A DNA stretch of 64,000 nt from Pestalotiopsis fici W106-1 (taxonomy: Eukaryota > Ascomycota > Sordariomycetes > Amphisphaeriales > Sporocadaceae): the NCBI RefSeq assembly GCF_000516985.1, contig NW_006917097.1, positions 2,642,593 through 2,706,592 of the forward strand, read 5' to 3'. Each line of letters begins with the position of its first letter. The first letter of the stretch is position 1. The translations under genes were made by a program, and so were the position numbers. The notes under the pieces were generated by a model. That model worked only from the letters and a program-made list of their open reading frames with translations. It searched no databases and was not told where the DNA came from. Positions 24,656 through 36,457 of this stretch are shown here, piece by piece.

Positions 24656-25249
24656 ATGCGGATGATTTGCAGCCGCATTGATTCTTTTCGACGAAACCCG
24701 GCGATGAGTAGCTATTTTCTTGTACATATACATCACTTTCGTGCGCAACTGCACCTTGAATATATATTTAGCTCCAAGAGGTTTATTAAGCCTCGTGACA
24801 TAATCAGAATGGCCCCCGTTACTATTTGAATCGTGAAAGTGTCCATAATACTGAGGCAATGTGTATTTAACCACTGAGATGATGGGAAGCGTGGCGTAAT
24901 TCAAAAGCGAAATATTATAACGGCGTTGCGATACACTCCAGCTCTGAGATTGAATTGGTTGGATAGGATGTTAACTGTTCGTTGAATTGATCCATGCTGC
25001 ACGCCTCTCGTGGTCGTTATAATGACACAATCCACTCAATTCTTCGCCCCTGAGGTTATCCACTGTTCTGGCAAAGCTTTTATCCATCAAGTATACTTCA
25101 TGCCCGCCAATTATTTTAGGTTTGACGGGCTTAACCCAATTTCCGGCTTAACCCCGATTAGAATTTCCCAACGTGGTGAAAAAGCGAAAGGTATTCATTT
25201 GTATGAACATTTGGTCTGGTATACTCAAACAACCAGGTATACGTACACA
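24656..25249. other. Intergenic spacer
   Basis: About 590 bp between two genes on the same strand; contains a probable 3' UTR and the promoter of the NmrA-like gene. Nothing else recognised. Confidence 0.4.
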
Positions 25250-26358
25250 ATGGTCAAAGTCGCGATCGCAGGAGGAACGGGAGCTGTCGGGCGGGCTCTT
25301 GCAGAGACGCTTGCCCAGCAAGAGGTACATGAGGCAATCATCTTGAGCCGTCGAGTAAGTACTTGATTCCGTCTCTTCCAGTGGCTTAGGTAATAATCAT
25401 ATCAGGAGTCAAGTAATGATACTGCTGTCCTCCCAACAGTTCAGGCCAATTATGATGACTTGGACAGCTTGACCAAAGTTCTTGCAGAACATAAAGTCCA
25501 CACTGTCATATGCGCGTTTGCTATCACGGGGACTTCACTCAAGAAGTCCCAGATGAACCTCATCAAAGCCTCGGCTGCCGCGTCTTCTGTGGCGAGGTTT
25601 ATTCCTACCAGCTTTAGTATTGACTATCCCAGGGAGTAAGACTGTTCCAACCACGCAATGCACGGAGGTTTACAGCTAACAGTTTCGTTGCAGTGGTGTA
25701 GATATACTGCCCCCTCTGCAGGACTACTTTGACTGCCTGGATGAGCTAGCAAAGGCTGAGCTCGAATGGTCCGTGGTACTCAACGGGATATTTCTGGATT
25801 ACTTTAGTGCTCCGCCCATCAAGTCATATCTGGCGCCGAACGCCTTTGTTATTGCCATAGCAAACAATGCCGCGGCCATTCCGGGTACTGGTGATGAAAT
25901 GGTAACGTTTACACATACTTTTGACGTTGCCAGATTCCTAGTCGCAGCCCTTGACCTAGACAAGTGGCCCAAAGAGCTTCGGATTTCTGGCGACGAGATG
26001 ACATTCAAAGATTTTGTCAAGCTGGCGGAAGAATTCAAAGGTAGATAAACCCCCCAAACCCACTTTCAACGATGATTTATTGATTTGATATGAAATAGGA
26101 ACCAAATTCACCGTATATTACGATTCCATGGACAAACTGAAGAAGTTTGAAATAACAGAGCTTCCTCAACACGAATCTCTGTACCCGAGATTCCCGAAGC
26201 AGAGATTCCAGTGGTTCCAGTCCATTTTTGAACAGTGGACAGTTGCTGGGCTGGCACATATTCAGAGGGAGGGATCACTAAATCAGACATTTTCTGATCT
26301 GAAGCCTTTGAATATTCGGGATATGCTCGAGCAGTGCTGGAAGAAGTCCCTCGAGTAA
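25250..26358 (+). CDS. NmrA-like NAD(P)-binding protein (isoflavone reductase-like)
   Basis: Exons 25250-25354, 25406-25635, 25694-26040 and 26099-26358 give 313 aa. The start MVKVAIAGGTGAVGR is a Rossmann-fold nucleotide loop (G-x-x-G-x-x-G). HTVICAFAITGTS and RFIPTSFSIDYPR follow as in atypical SDRs of the NmrA/isoflavone reductase group; the substrate-side region includes WSVVLNGIFLDYF and FTHTFDVARFLVAALDL. There is no Tyr-x3-Lys pair of classic SDRs, as usual for this group. Members either reduce phenolic compounds or sense NADP; which applies here cannot be told. All three introns are short with good splice sites. Confidence 0.87.
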
Positions 26359-27550
26359 CCTGATTTGAAGGATCTTTACGTTGCGACAATAGTCAGGCGG
26401 TGTGTGGGAGTAGACCAAGGTACATGTTGTAACTGAAGTAGGCTGCTAGATCATTAGAAAAACCATCAAAGTGTGATATTGTGGCGCCACTCATAGCTCA
26501 TCATGAGCTGTGCCCGTATTGAAATGAACAAGATTGTAAATCTGATTTATCTCCAAAGTACATGTGCATATTAGTCAGCAATCGCCAATTTCTACGAAAT
26601 GCGATGAGAAAATGGTTTACTGTCTGCTTTCCAGTTCATTGCAGCGTTGAGCTCAAGGCCGTTTCCAGTGACTGTAGCTGCCATGCCCTGATTGAGGACA
26701 GTTTAGTAAATATGTACATACCCATATAAATCAACAATCACGTTAGTAGTCTAGTATGTTGAGGACTCTGGTCGTCACAGTTCGTAGTTAATTTTGCTAG
26801 TAACATCATCCCTAGGGTACGTGATTAGACATCGGAGTACAGTAGCCACCGTTGAAGCCCGAAGCCTAGTGCCCGACCACTTGCATCTTGAGCGTCTACT
26901 ATAGCTCTTCTAGGGATACACTAGCCTTGTACCACCCGGATCGATGTTTGATTCGCCAGCCAATAAAGTGAGATAAGTTACAACAAATCTACATATGGTT
27001 GGAGGCTGGCATTTTTTGCGTAGAATTCTCGATACGAAGTCCACGACCCGAAAGCATGTCGCGACGATCAATTCAAGCACGCAATAAGGTTTTCCTTGCG
27101 ATTGTCCTCGCATAGATCCGTTAATGCCTAAGTCCGGCCGAGTCATGACTATATCAACCTGGTAAAACTTTTCAGGAGTGCTCCACAATCAATGTCATTG
27201 TTATTTAGCAGCATTGATATTTTAATGTTTTCAAGGAGTCTTCGTCGTGAGCATGGAGTATGGGCCATGTCCATGAGGCAAACTGTGGCCCGCATGCTTT
27301 TGATGGTTAGAATTATTCAAGAGCATCCACGGAGATAAAGACAAAAATGCATCCACTCCTGAGATTCTTGGCAATGCTTTGTAACTTAAAGTGGTGTCCA
27401 TCCAAATGTGGGGCAGCGCAATTCCTCAAGTGAATCTGGAGATCTTTATATACGTTTCCTGGCATTCGTCGATTTTACATCTTCCTCTTGCCAGATCCGT
27501 CAAACTCATCTACTGAATTTATCTGGCTTACTGAGAACAGCCTCGCAAAG
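26359..27550. other. Intergenic region upstream of the SMP-30-like gene
   Basis: About 1.2 kb, AT-rich, with no supported exon. It should contain the promoter of the propeller gene. A CGG..CCG pair with the N7 spacing found elsewhere in the cluster was not seen. Confidence 0.4.
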
Positions 27551-28555
27551 ATGCTGCCATCGACGTATTTGCGTGGCCTTGTTGGCCTTTCAGCCGTTCA
27601 AATAGCCTATGGGCGACCTCATTCCATCAGAGGCGATACCGACCAAGCGATGGTAATACAATTAATACCAGAAGTTCCATCCCTTGAAAACCTCGCGATC
27701 CGTCGTAATGGAGATATCATCACCACATCTACCCGGTCTTCCTCTCTTTACCTCACTTCTCCACGCAAACAGTACGGGGCTGATGCTATTTTGCTTCACC
27801 AATCCTCGAATCTCAATGCTCTTCTCGGCATAGCAGAGTTGGAGGAAGATGTGTTTTACATTACGGGTGGTGCTGCTCTCACTATGCCCAATCCTTTCAA
27901 TGAGGTGTGGAAAGTGGACCTGCGTGGTCTTCAAATTTCTGCCAATGGTACAATTGTCCAACCACCTGCCATCGTTCTTGCTGGCAACGACAGCACCGGG
28001 GGCTTATATAATGGCATGACACATTTGGGCACCAACGACACGAATAATATTCTCTTGGCTGACTCCCTGCTGGGCACTGTCACACGTCTCGATGTTACGA
28101 CTGGGGAGTTTGCAGTAGTCAGCCAGGACCCGCTCCTCGCCACGCCCAATACAACTAACCTCGCGGTCGCTGTCAATGGAATTCACACTTACGGCAATTT
28201 TATATACTTTACCAACCTGAACCAGGGAATATTCGGCCGCATGCCGATATCGCTAGCTACTGGCGAGCAGACAGGCGCCGCAGAGATCCTTGCTACAGGA
28301 CTCTGGGTGGCTGACGACTTTGCGCTCTCCGTCGATGGTCAAAAGGCTTGGGTTGCTATGAACGGACCAGACGTCATCATCGAGGTTGATATCGTGGAAA
28401 AGACGAGCCGTGTTGCCTTCAACTCCAGTCTACTGGGCGCCGCCTCGTCAGTTGCCAAGGGCCGCGTTTGTCAAGATTTGCAATATTTATACGTCACCAC
28501 ATCACAGTCCAATGGCAACTCCACCATTGGCGGTATTGTCAGATTGCCTCTATAA
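27551..28555 (+). CDS. Secreted SMP-30/gluconolactonase-like six-bladed propeller protein
   Basis: Single exon, 334 aa from ATG 27551. The N-terminus MLPSTYLRGLVGLSAVQIAYG is a likely signal peptide. The body shows repeated blade strands such as PSLENLAIRRNGDIITTS, NNILLADSLLGTVTRLD and VADDFALSVDGQKAWVA, as in SMP-30/lactonase-type propellers, with many N-glycosylation sites. Several fungal relatives have no proven activity; lactone hydrolysis is only one option. It ends 333 bp from the end of the GH95 fucosidase gene (convergent). If the sugar is oxidised outside the cell it could open the lactone; otherwise it may bind another ligand. The metal ligands could not be assigned by eye. Confidence 0.78.
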   Translation: MLPSTYLRGLVGLSAVQIAYGRPHSIRGDTDQAMVIQLIPEVPSLENLAIRRNGDIITTSTRSSSLYLTSPRKQYGADAILLHQSSNLNALLGIAELEEDVFYITGGAALTMPNPFNEVWKVDLRGLQISANGTIVQPPAIVLAGNDSTGGLYNGMTHLGTNDTNNILLADSLLGTVTRLDVTTGEFAVVSQDPLLATPNTTNLAVAVNGIHTYGNFIYFTNLNQGIFGRMPISLATGEQTGAAEILATGLWVADDFALSVDGQKAWVAMNGPDVIIEVDIVEKTSRVAFNSSLLGAASSVAKGRVCQDLQYLYVTTSQSNGNSTIGGIVRLPL

Positions 28556-28888
28556 TATTTTGTTCGGCAATGGCATGTCTGGCCTGGAGTTACGGAGTAG
28601 CAGTCAACGACCATAAAGCCCTACTTTGTACTTGGGGATTCTATTCATCTAGTTTATGGTTATGGTACCAGTCTTCTCAGCATCAAGGATGACCCACGAA
28701 TCTGCTTGATCCCAATGGAAGTTTTACGTGGCGTGTTCCGGGCGTGTATTGGAATTCCTGAATAGTCGCAGCTTTGATGACAGTTGTTCAGATGAATGAA
28801 TTGCTTTAGACAACATTTGCCAATTAGCCTGGTCGCCTCCAAGAGGATTGTGCAGTTCTTTTTACCATACAAGCTAGAGTGAAAGGTT
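28556..28888. other. Convergent 3' spacer
   Basis: 333 bp between the 3' ends of the propeller and GH95 genes. Presumed polyadenylation regions; nothing else seen. Confidence 0.4.
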
Positions 28889-31438
28889 TTAAGGGTACAG
28901 CACATCTCCCTCAATATTCAGCAGGCGTACATTCGTAGCCAAATCCCGTGCGGTAACCTGATGGACGACACCGGCGTCGTCCCAGTCAAAATCAACGGAA
29001 CCCCCACCACGAATGCGCAGCCCCTGAACATTTCCACCAGCCCAGGCTGCGGGAATGGCGGGACCAAGAACTACTTCTCGAGTCCCGTCAAAGCTGCTCG
29101 ATACTGGTAGATCCACAGCCAACATGCTCAGCCCAGCTCCGACAAGGCCAAAATTGGCGTCAATCTGAAAAGCACCATATGGCTGTAAAGATCCTGGCGC
29201 ACCACTGGAAAAGGACAGACCGTTGGAGGCAAAATTTTCGTCAATCGTATAGCGGTATTCGTAATACGCACGCTCAGTGTTGTTCAACAAGGCCCAGCAA
29301 GCTGATCTCCAGGCCTTGGCCCAGCCCGGGTCCGAGTTCTCGAAGCCGGTACCACGGCTAGTAAGAGTGGTGTTGACGGCCGTCTGAATTGTCGAATTAC
29401 TATAACCGCATTGGAGCGAGTTGATGGACCAGCCAGGGTACCATCCCACAAGCTCGGAAATATGCCGGTGCTGGTCGTTTTTGTAGTCATTGTAGACAGA
29501 TTCAGGGACCTTCCACTCCTTGATCTGCCCCCAAGTACCGAAATGCAGACCCTTGTCGACAGACGCTAATAATGTCGTAATGTTGGCCAAGAATTCATTG
29601 TCATTATCGTTCGCGGCTGGAGCCCCAACAAGAACGATTTCAAACAATTGGTGAAGAAGTTGCTGCCAGTGTGTGCATCCAAAGGTCGCCGGTCCGTGCT
29701 CTGGGGATATACAGGGCACCACGACCAGCGAACTATCGTTGGAAAACTGATCGACCTGGAGCTGATTCAACCAAAACTCCGCTGCTCCTTTCAAGAGGGG
29801 CCAACCCTGTTCAGACCACCACTGAGAATCCTGCGAGTACTCGTAATTGTCCCAAACATGTTGCATCATCCAGGCCGGTGCAATAGCATAGTCTGCAGAC
29901 GTCTCATATGATTTCATTCTGCATGGCTGTTAGCGTCTTCGACTATTAGGTAGCAAGCATGCGCGCAAGCAAACCATAATGGCTTCCCCAGTGTGTCCGA
30001 AAATGTTCATTTCGTCATGAGTGACCCAACCGCTGGCTCCGTATAGAAGCTGAGCTGTTTCGGTACCGCGGGGAACCCAAGTATTTTCCATGTAATTCCA
30101 CACGCTGACAAGCAACTCGCCCAGCCCCGTCTGTTGTGCTGGCCACAGATTCATCTGCAAGTTTATATTTGCATGGTAATCGCCGGACCAAGCCGCGCTG
30201 TCAAGATTGGACCACACTCCCTGTAGGTTTGGCGGCAAGCTATTGTCACGCGAAGAACCGATCAAAAGATGTCGGCCATAATCAAACATGAGTTTCTCCA
30301 AATATGGGTCGCCTGAAGTCAGATTGGAGTTGTAATTGGTGAGGAGCAGATCAAGGCTGACACCAGAGGAGCCCTGCGTGTCGGGCAGACTGAGCAGAAA
30401 ACGGCTCTCGAAATTGCTATAGTCGGCAACATGGGCGGCGCGCAGCTCTTTTTCGGGAATTTGAATAGCTTTGGAAACCGTCTCGGCAACTAGAGGTGCC
30501 GGGTCAGCACCCTGAAAGCTATAATTGTACTCCCTGGTGCCCTTGGTCTGGTCGTAGTTGGTCCCCGCCCCTATAACAATGGTCAACGCTGAAGACGAGT
30601 TTCCCGGCACGACAAGTGTCCCGGTCTCATTATTGCAGGTACCCGGGGTGGAATTTTGCGCAATGATGTCCCACTTCATTCCAATCGGATTGCTATTCTG
30701 TGTATACCCCGTCAAACTGGCCGATTGGGAGTTGCACCCCAAGGTAAGTCCTCCTTGATTGCTGGAGACAATGTTTCCCAAGGCTATAGCTACCTGCGGC
30801 AGAAAGTCTGAAGATTCAAGATTGTAGACGCATACTTGATCTGGCAAAGTGCAATATACCGTCGAGGTGAAGTTGGCAACATCTGTAGAAAAGGAGGTCG
30901 TGTGAATGCCAGTTTTCAAATCTAGAGACCGGTTGAAGCTACTGAAATCGTCTCTGATGCCATCAATTGTGACCGACAGGTTTCCGGCAGCCTTGAAACT
31001 ACCATAGGCCGATGTGTCACCATGGAGCGCAGTATCGTCTGGATATTGTGAGCTTTGAATCGCTTTCGAACCGAGTCACATAAGCTCACTCGTTATTCCA
31101 GTTGACCAGGTCTCGGCACGGACTTCTGCAAGCACGTCTATCATACTTGTGTTGGGGTTTCCCCCATTATAAGTCTTCTTTGTTAGATTTTGGCCCATCA
31201 TTAGAAATTGCGGGAGGCAGAAGCTTACGGAAAGCTGGAATGGTCCACCAGACCAGAGGGTGTCAATATTCAGATTGAGCATCTCTTGGCCAGGTTGACC
31301 GAAAGGCATTGCACCAAGCCTTCCATTCCCAACGCAATATGCCTGGCGCATCACATCCGTGGAGACTGCTGGGCTGGTTGACCAGAGCGCCCCAGCTGCC
31401 GCCAGACGGGCAAAGAGGAGCAAGAAGACTTTCACCAT
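28889..31438 (-). CDS. Secreted GH95 alpha-L-fucosidase (or alpha-L-galactosidase)
   Basis: Exons (minus strand) 31438-31229, 31177-31090, 31038-29975 and 29926-28889 give 799 aa, the usual GH95 length. [19 protein letters not shown] is a signal peptide. Family marks in order: [37 protein letters not shown] (the NxN pair that binds the attacking water), [37 protein letters not shown] (general acid Glu), [13 protein letters not shown], and FQIDANFG with the conserved Asp. GH95 enzymes invert alpha-1,2-L-fucose (xyloglucan side chains, glycoprotein glycans) or alpha-L-galactose. The third intron (48 bp, gtttgc donor) is the least certain junction. Promoter side faces the 3' end of the FucP-like permease gene. 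Confidence 0.92.
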
Positions 31439-32741
31439 CCTGGAAAATAAATGACGGCGAGACAGATGGGGTGGTCATGGAGTCACGGTGGGGCCAATTT
31501 TGAAAGTTCTCATCAGTCTTTAGTATTTGGCCACAGCCACAATATGTTGGTATCTTGAAAGTGGCTAGCGACCCGCGACAACTGCTGATGATTTATCCGA
31601 CGGATTCGTTGGCAAGAAAAGGGCATTGCGAATTGTCCCTTGACTTGTTAGTACATAGGCATCGTCTCGGTGATCAATGTTGCTCAATCGCCTATCTGGT
31701 GATTATATCAAATTACGACTGCATGCATTATTGAGCAGTGGCTGCTACATGCAGCAAGTCTCAACGAGAAATGTCCTGCCTCCCAGCCCGGAGTATTGCA
31801 GCGGTACCTTGGCAATCAGTAGAAATTGAACATTGCCTATCAAGCGCCACGGACCGAAAACTATTCGATATTGCACGTAGGTGTTACCTGCAGCTCCGCA
31901 ACAAATTATTGGTTTCCTACATGTGTGCAAAGAACTGCAAATACCCGGTGTTATAGAATTGCACTTGGTATTTTTGGTTTGCCACCATTGGCGCGCAAAG
32001 GTCCCCGCACAGCACCCCGCCTGGAAGTAAAAGCCACCGCTACCGTAAGCTGGGGTGACCTCGGGATGCTGCACCTTAATAAATTCGCACAAGGTTACCC
32101 CAATTCCCCCCAATTTGTGTATGCCTATGAGGTGATACAAAGATTCACAGAGGATTAATTAGAATGGTAGTCTGTTCAAATCGGGCACTCCAATCATCCG
32201 TGTGTGGGTGTGGAAAGGCTGCATTCTGGGCGCGGAGGTGGTCGGTGGTCCCCTAAAACTTGCAATCCCCAATGTCCGATATGCACGGGGTACAGACAGA
32301 GCCTCCTTTAAGCGACGGGATTTCTGCGCAATAAGCCAGCCGTGACAATCTGGTCCGATTCGTGTGCTTTCATCTTGACCTCTTCCGATTCAAGGAACAT
32401 AATGTTCTGTGGCAAAAGCAGTCACACAGCAGCATTTGGATCAAACCTATTCGTGCAGCCACTATCCCTTCCTGGCATTGTGGAATTGAGTCGATGTGGG
32501 ATGGACTTTTCTCAAAACGCCGCACTGCTATGGATGATTGAAAGTGATGTAGAAAAAGATATTCCCGGCAGCGTATTCAAATACCTGAGGGTTCCAGATT
32601 GATATAGACGTATTGACAATACCAGCGCGTGCAGTTCATTGTAGCCATAACCGTCTGGGGTACTCTGTCAATGATCATTGACCCTTTATCGACGCAGAAT
32701 CTACCGAGATAACGAAATGTCCAGAACAGTGATGTTAGGCC
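31439..32741. promoter_or_regulatory. Upstream region of GH95 gene
   Basis: About 1.3 kb between the GH95 start and the permease 3' end. Short frames only. It must hold the GH95 promoter and the permease terminator. I looked for CGG-N7-CCG and found none. Confidence 0.4.
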
Positions 32742-34418
32742 TCAGACAGTCGCCTTTGCGGCCCCCTTCTCCTCAGCATGTTCAACAATCTCGGCTTCAG
32801 CATCAATCTTCCCAACAGCCTGAATTTCAGCCGCATGACTCGTTTCACTGAACGAGTCGGCTACATTTCTGTAGGCCGGAACAAAGTTCACGGCGATAGG
32901 ATACGTCAAGGCGGCCACGAAAAAGATGAGAGGGATGAACATGGAGAGACCTGTGCCGTACAAATCGGCAACGTATCCCATGAGCGGTGGACCGACAGCT
33001 CCGCCCAATACTGCGCCAACCAGAAACCCAGAACCGACCTTTGTGTGGCGGCCCAGCCCTCTCATGCCGAGTGCTACAATGGTGGGGAAACAGATGGACT
33101 CAAAGAGTAAGATACAGTATAGCATCGCAATACCAGCATTGCCGCGAAGACCAATGGACAAGGCAGTAAAGACGATGACTAGGGTAAGGAAGCCCAAGAA
33201 GACCCATCGAGGTCGCATGAGATATATCAGCCCGACACCGACAAATCTTCCAACGGCGAAAGCTGCTTGACCACCCGCGAGAAGTTGGGAGCCCATCCAG
33301 TTGGGAGTATCGGCGCGCACCTCCGTGACGTAATTGATGAAGAAGCTGATCAGAATGTAAGCCAGAAATAACACAGCTTCCTAGGTCATTGGTAGACACT
33401 CACCTAGCCACGGCGACTTGACTTGCAACGTAGCAAAATTGAGCAAAGGCTGCGTGGAACAGCCTGTATTGCTTTTGCAGAGGCAGGTCAGAGGCGCCAA
33501 CGGTGCTTTGCTCTGCTTGAAGCTGCATATCCGCGTCCGTTATCTCTGGAATGACTGAGAAGAAGAAAATCGCTGCCAGGATGAATACAAACACGGCAAT
33601 GGATAGATATATCCATTGGACATTTTCGAGGGCCGTTTGGTCGTCAAAAGTGAAGAGGACATAGGAGCCAAGTACTGGAGCAACGACAGTTCCAATGCCG
33701 TTGAAAGCTTGGGAAATGTTGATACGGATTTCGGCCAGCCTAGGAGGTCCGCAAACTTGAAAAGTATGATTTGTTAGTAATCAAACTTGAAGTTGTTACG
33801 AATAAGACCAAGGGGTTCCTACCAGTGATGTACGGATTGGCTGCAGTCTCCAGAGAGCCAAGCCCGTTGCCTATGATGAAAATGCAGGCACAAAAACCGC
33901 CAAAACTCTTGGCCTTGATCGCCGCAATGGCGAGAAGCGCTCCAACTCCTGTTCGTCACATTTTAGCTCCGCTGCCATAGTGTCGCAAGCATCAAGAGAC
34001 TGGTGGACTGACCGTATAAGACAAGGCCATAAATAAAGACAGTCCGGTAGCCAAAGTGCCGAAGAAGCCAAGCAGCATGGCCCAAAGATGCTAAAGGATA
34101 TGCACTGCATGGAGTAAGCTCAATTCATATAAACAAAAGCACAAATCGTGTCACGATGTCTGCATCAGGACACAAGTGCGGAGCCTACCCAAAGTACGCG
34201 GCTTGGAGCCCCGAAGATCTTGCCTTTGTGATGTTGAGTGTGACTTGAAAGTGCTTATTCAGGGTATCGAGAAGGCCGTATGAAAATCCCCAGAGAAAGA
34301 AAAGAGTGGTAACAAGACAGATGGGCCAAATGGAGTTGCGAAGAGTGATTTGTGGATTTTGTCGCCGTTCATCAGGTACGCGCAGAGCCCTCTTCTTCCA
34401 GAAACCACCTGAGGCCAT
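32742..34418 (-). CDS. FucP-type sugar permease (FGHS family MFS, L-fucose:H+ symporter-like)
   Basis: Exons (minus strand) 34418-34189, 34104-34013, 33948-33823, 33755-33404 and 33345-32742 give 467 aa. The first helix carries LFFLWGFSYGLLDTLNKHFQ, the signature of the FucP/glucose-galactose permease group, with the acidic and Asn residues used for proton and sugar binding. Next come GAYPLASLGHAAWLLRHFGY, IIGNGLGSLETAANPYIT, RINISQAFNGIG and CYVASQVAVASFFINYVTE. About 12 membrane helices, plasma membrane expected. Bacterial FucP carries L-fucose, L-galactose and D-arabinose. It is divergent from an ARA2-type dehydrogenase that uses just those sugars and 1.3 kb from a fucosidase, a strong functional hint. 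Confidence 0.92.
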
Positions 34419-35203
34419 GGCTAGGATTTCAAAAACGATTTAGTCGTGATCGTGATGCAGTGGAGGAAAAGGAAAGGTAAAGCCGAGACTGAGACCCGCA
34501 GTATCAATATGTTACTTTTTTGTGACTGCGGAGCCGGATTTTACAAACCGAAAATCCAAATTCCTAGATATTTCAGGACAATTAACTCTTGGGTTGCCCA
34601 TCCAATGATCCAATGAGGCGCTTGTACGAGGGAAATCATATACCTCGCTGGGTAGCCTGAGCTAGGTGTGGAGCGCACTGTTTGGGATATGGCCTGGCAG
34701 TACATCGTGATAATACATCACGAGATAAGCGAGCAACCTAAAGACAATCTCCAAATCAGATAATGTTTCCGTCGCGTAAATTCTCTCCAATTGTAAGCAA
34801 TGTTGCACTTTTGCGCGAATCCTCGTTTGCAGCCCACCAATCGGGCCTAACAGCTTAGCATGGCTTCCGCTACACAGGGCCTCATGAGCCCCACGAAATT
34901 AAGCGTCGGGTAATTAAATATGAGGAGGTACCAAGGTACTATGCAGGCTCGGGTATTATACACCACAATCACTTCGGCTCCCCTTGGTCAAATCAGGAGC
35001 CCAGACAACAAAATATGTTTAATGCAGTGGAGTTACTGAACAAATGCTACACCTAGTCTCGGGTCCGATGCAGCAAAAAGCACGGCATTTGTCGCTTTCG
35101 GGTAATCTCGAGGCGTCTGATAAGAGGTTCTTAGCAACAAGGCACGAATGTTATCTTTCTCGAGTATCATAATGAAAATATTATCTCTGTGGATTTGTCA
35201 AGC
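34419..35203. promoter_or_regulatory. Divergent promoter shared by FucP-like permease and ARA2-type dehydrogenase
   Basis: 785 bp between the two starts. It has two direct CGGGTAAT copies (34907 and 35099 regions) and further CTCGGGT elements near 34949 and 35058. CGG triplets are typical half-sites for Zn2Cys6 regulators, but no CGG-N7-CCG is present here. A short upstream frame (ATG 35172) lies just before the dehydrogenase. Confidence 0.45.
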
Positions 35204-36457
35204 ATGACGCAATGGGGCCAATATAGACCAATGTCATTCCCATCTCAGTCGCCTTCCTTACAACCAAGACAGGTGCAGCCACCCATTGTATATCTCGTCA
35301 TCAGTCACAGCGTGGCAATGGTCGATCGAATCGCTCGAATTCCAAACCTGGTGATGGGTGGTGCAGGCTTCAGCTACCAGCTTCATCCAGATCCCGAGTC
35401 TCTACCAATTCGGGAAATACTTCTTCGCGCCTTCGACTTGGGCCTTCGTGCTATTGATACCTCTCCCTATTATGAGCCATCGGAACAGCTATTAGGGGCA
35501 GCACTGTCTCATTCCGATATCAAGTCCAAGTATCCACGGAAGGATATCATACTCATGACAAAGGTCGGCCGGATCAAGGAGAGAGAATTCAACTATTCGC
35601 CATCATGGGTTCGCAAATCGGTGATGCGTTCACTAGACAGATTCCAAACAACGTACCTTGACGTTGTCTTCTGCCACGATGTCGAGTTTGTCACCATGAA
35701 AGAAGTCATGGGTGCTATAGAAGTGCTTCTGGAGTTTCAGCGCGCGGGCAAGATTATTCGCGTAGGAGTCTCGGGCTACGACATTGAGACTCTAGGTCAA
35801 ATAGCCACCATGGTGCGAGACCGCTACGGAAGACCGCTAGATATTATTCAGACTTGGGCGCAACTTACCCTACAAAACACCAAGGTCGAGTCATGCGGGC
35901 TTGACCTGTTCCAGGCGGCCGGAGTTGCATCTGTCTTGTGCTCTAGCCCGCTGGCAGTGGGACTCTTGCGCAACGGCGGCATTCCCACCGGGCGGACTGG
36001 CGACTGGCACCCAGCACCGCATGCATTGAGGGAGGTTGTGCAAATGGCAGCTGAATGGGTCGAGGAGCAGTCTGAATCCATGGCATCTGTTGCTTTGAGA
36101 TACGCCATTGCCAAATCGGTTTTGAACTGTCGTTCACACGTGGCTGTGTCAACGGTGGTGGGAGTCAGCACCATGGCCGAGCTGGAGGAAAATGTTGCCA
36201 CAGCTAAATCCATTCTCAAAGCCGTTACCGTGGATTCGTGCGCAGGGGGTCTGGGCGACTACACAGAGGTCGACGAGATTGCCTACCGGCGCGACCAGCC
36301 ATTGTACAATCATATCCAAGGTGCATTGGGGCATTGGCTTGATTACGATTTTGGTAGCACAAAAGTTGGATCGTCAAAGCAGCTGAAAGACGTCGGCATC
36401 ACAAATGGCAGCGATTCGATTGAATCAGTGAAGACATCGTCTGTAAGATTGGGTTGA
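35204..36457 (+). CDS. ARA2-type aldo/keto reductase, L-fucose / L-galactose / D-arabinose 1-dehydrogenase-like
   Basis: Single exon, 417 aa from the first in-frame ATG; a start at 35318 (379 aa) fits the conserved domain better, since homology begins at PNLVMGGAGFSYQ. It matches NAD-dependent arabinose/L-galactose dehydrogenases of the AKR superfamily: AIDTSPYY (catalytic Asp and Tyr), MTKVGRI (Lys), YLDVVFCHDVEFV (His), then VGVSGYDIETL, QTWAQLTLQN and VVGVSTMAELEENVATA. The enzyme oxidises the C1 hydroxyl of an aldose to the lactone in the cytosol. Yeast Ara2 also takes L-fucose and L-galactose, whose C2-C4 stereochemistry matches D-arabinose. It would be the first intracellular step after uptake by the divergent FucP-like permease. 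Confidence 0.9.
   Translation: MTQWGQYRPMSFPSQSPSLQPRQVQPPIVYLVISHSVAMVDRIARIPNLVMGGAGFSYQLHPDPESLPIREILLRAFDLGLRAIDTSPYYEPSEQLLGAALSHSDIKSKYPRKDIILMTKVGRIKEREFNYSPSWVRKSVMRSLDRFQTTYLDVVFCHDVEFVTMKEVMGAIEVLLEFQRAGKIIRVGVSGYDIETLGQIATMVRDRYGRPLDIIQTWAQLTLQNTKVESCGLDLFQAAGVASVLCSSPLAVGLLRNGGIPTGRTGDWHPAPHALREVVQMAAEWVEEQSESMASVALRYAIAKSVLNCRSHVAVSTVVGVSTMAELEENVATAKSILKAVTVDSCAGGLGDYTEVDEIAYRRDQPLYNHIQGALGHWLDYDFGSTKVGSSKQLKDVGITNGSDSIESVKTSSVRLG

Noticed and set aside
25250..26358. NmrA-like gene as part of the fucose cluster
   Set aside because: Nearby and NAD(P)-binding, but it lacks features of a sugar dehydrogenase and is separated by 1.2 kb; no evidence ties it to the pathway.
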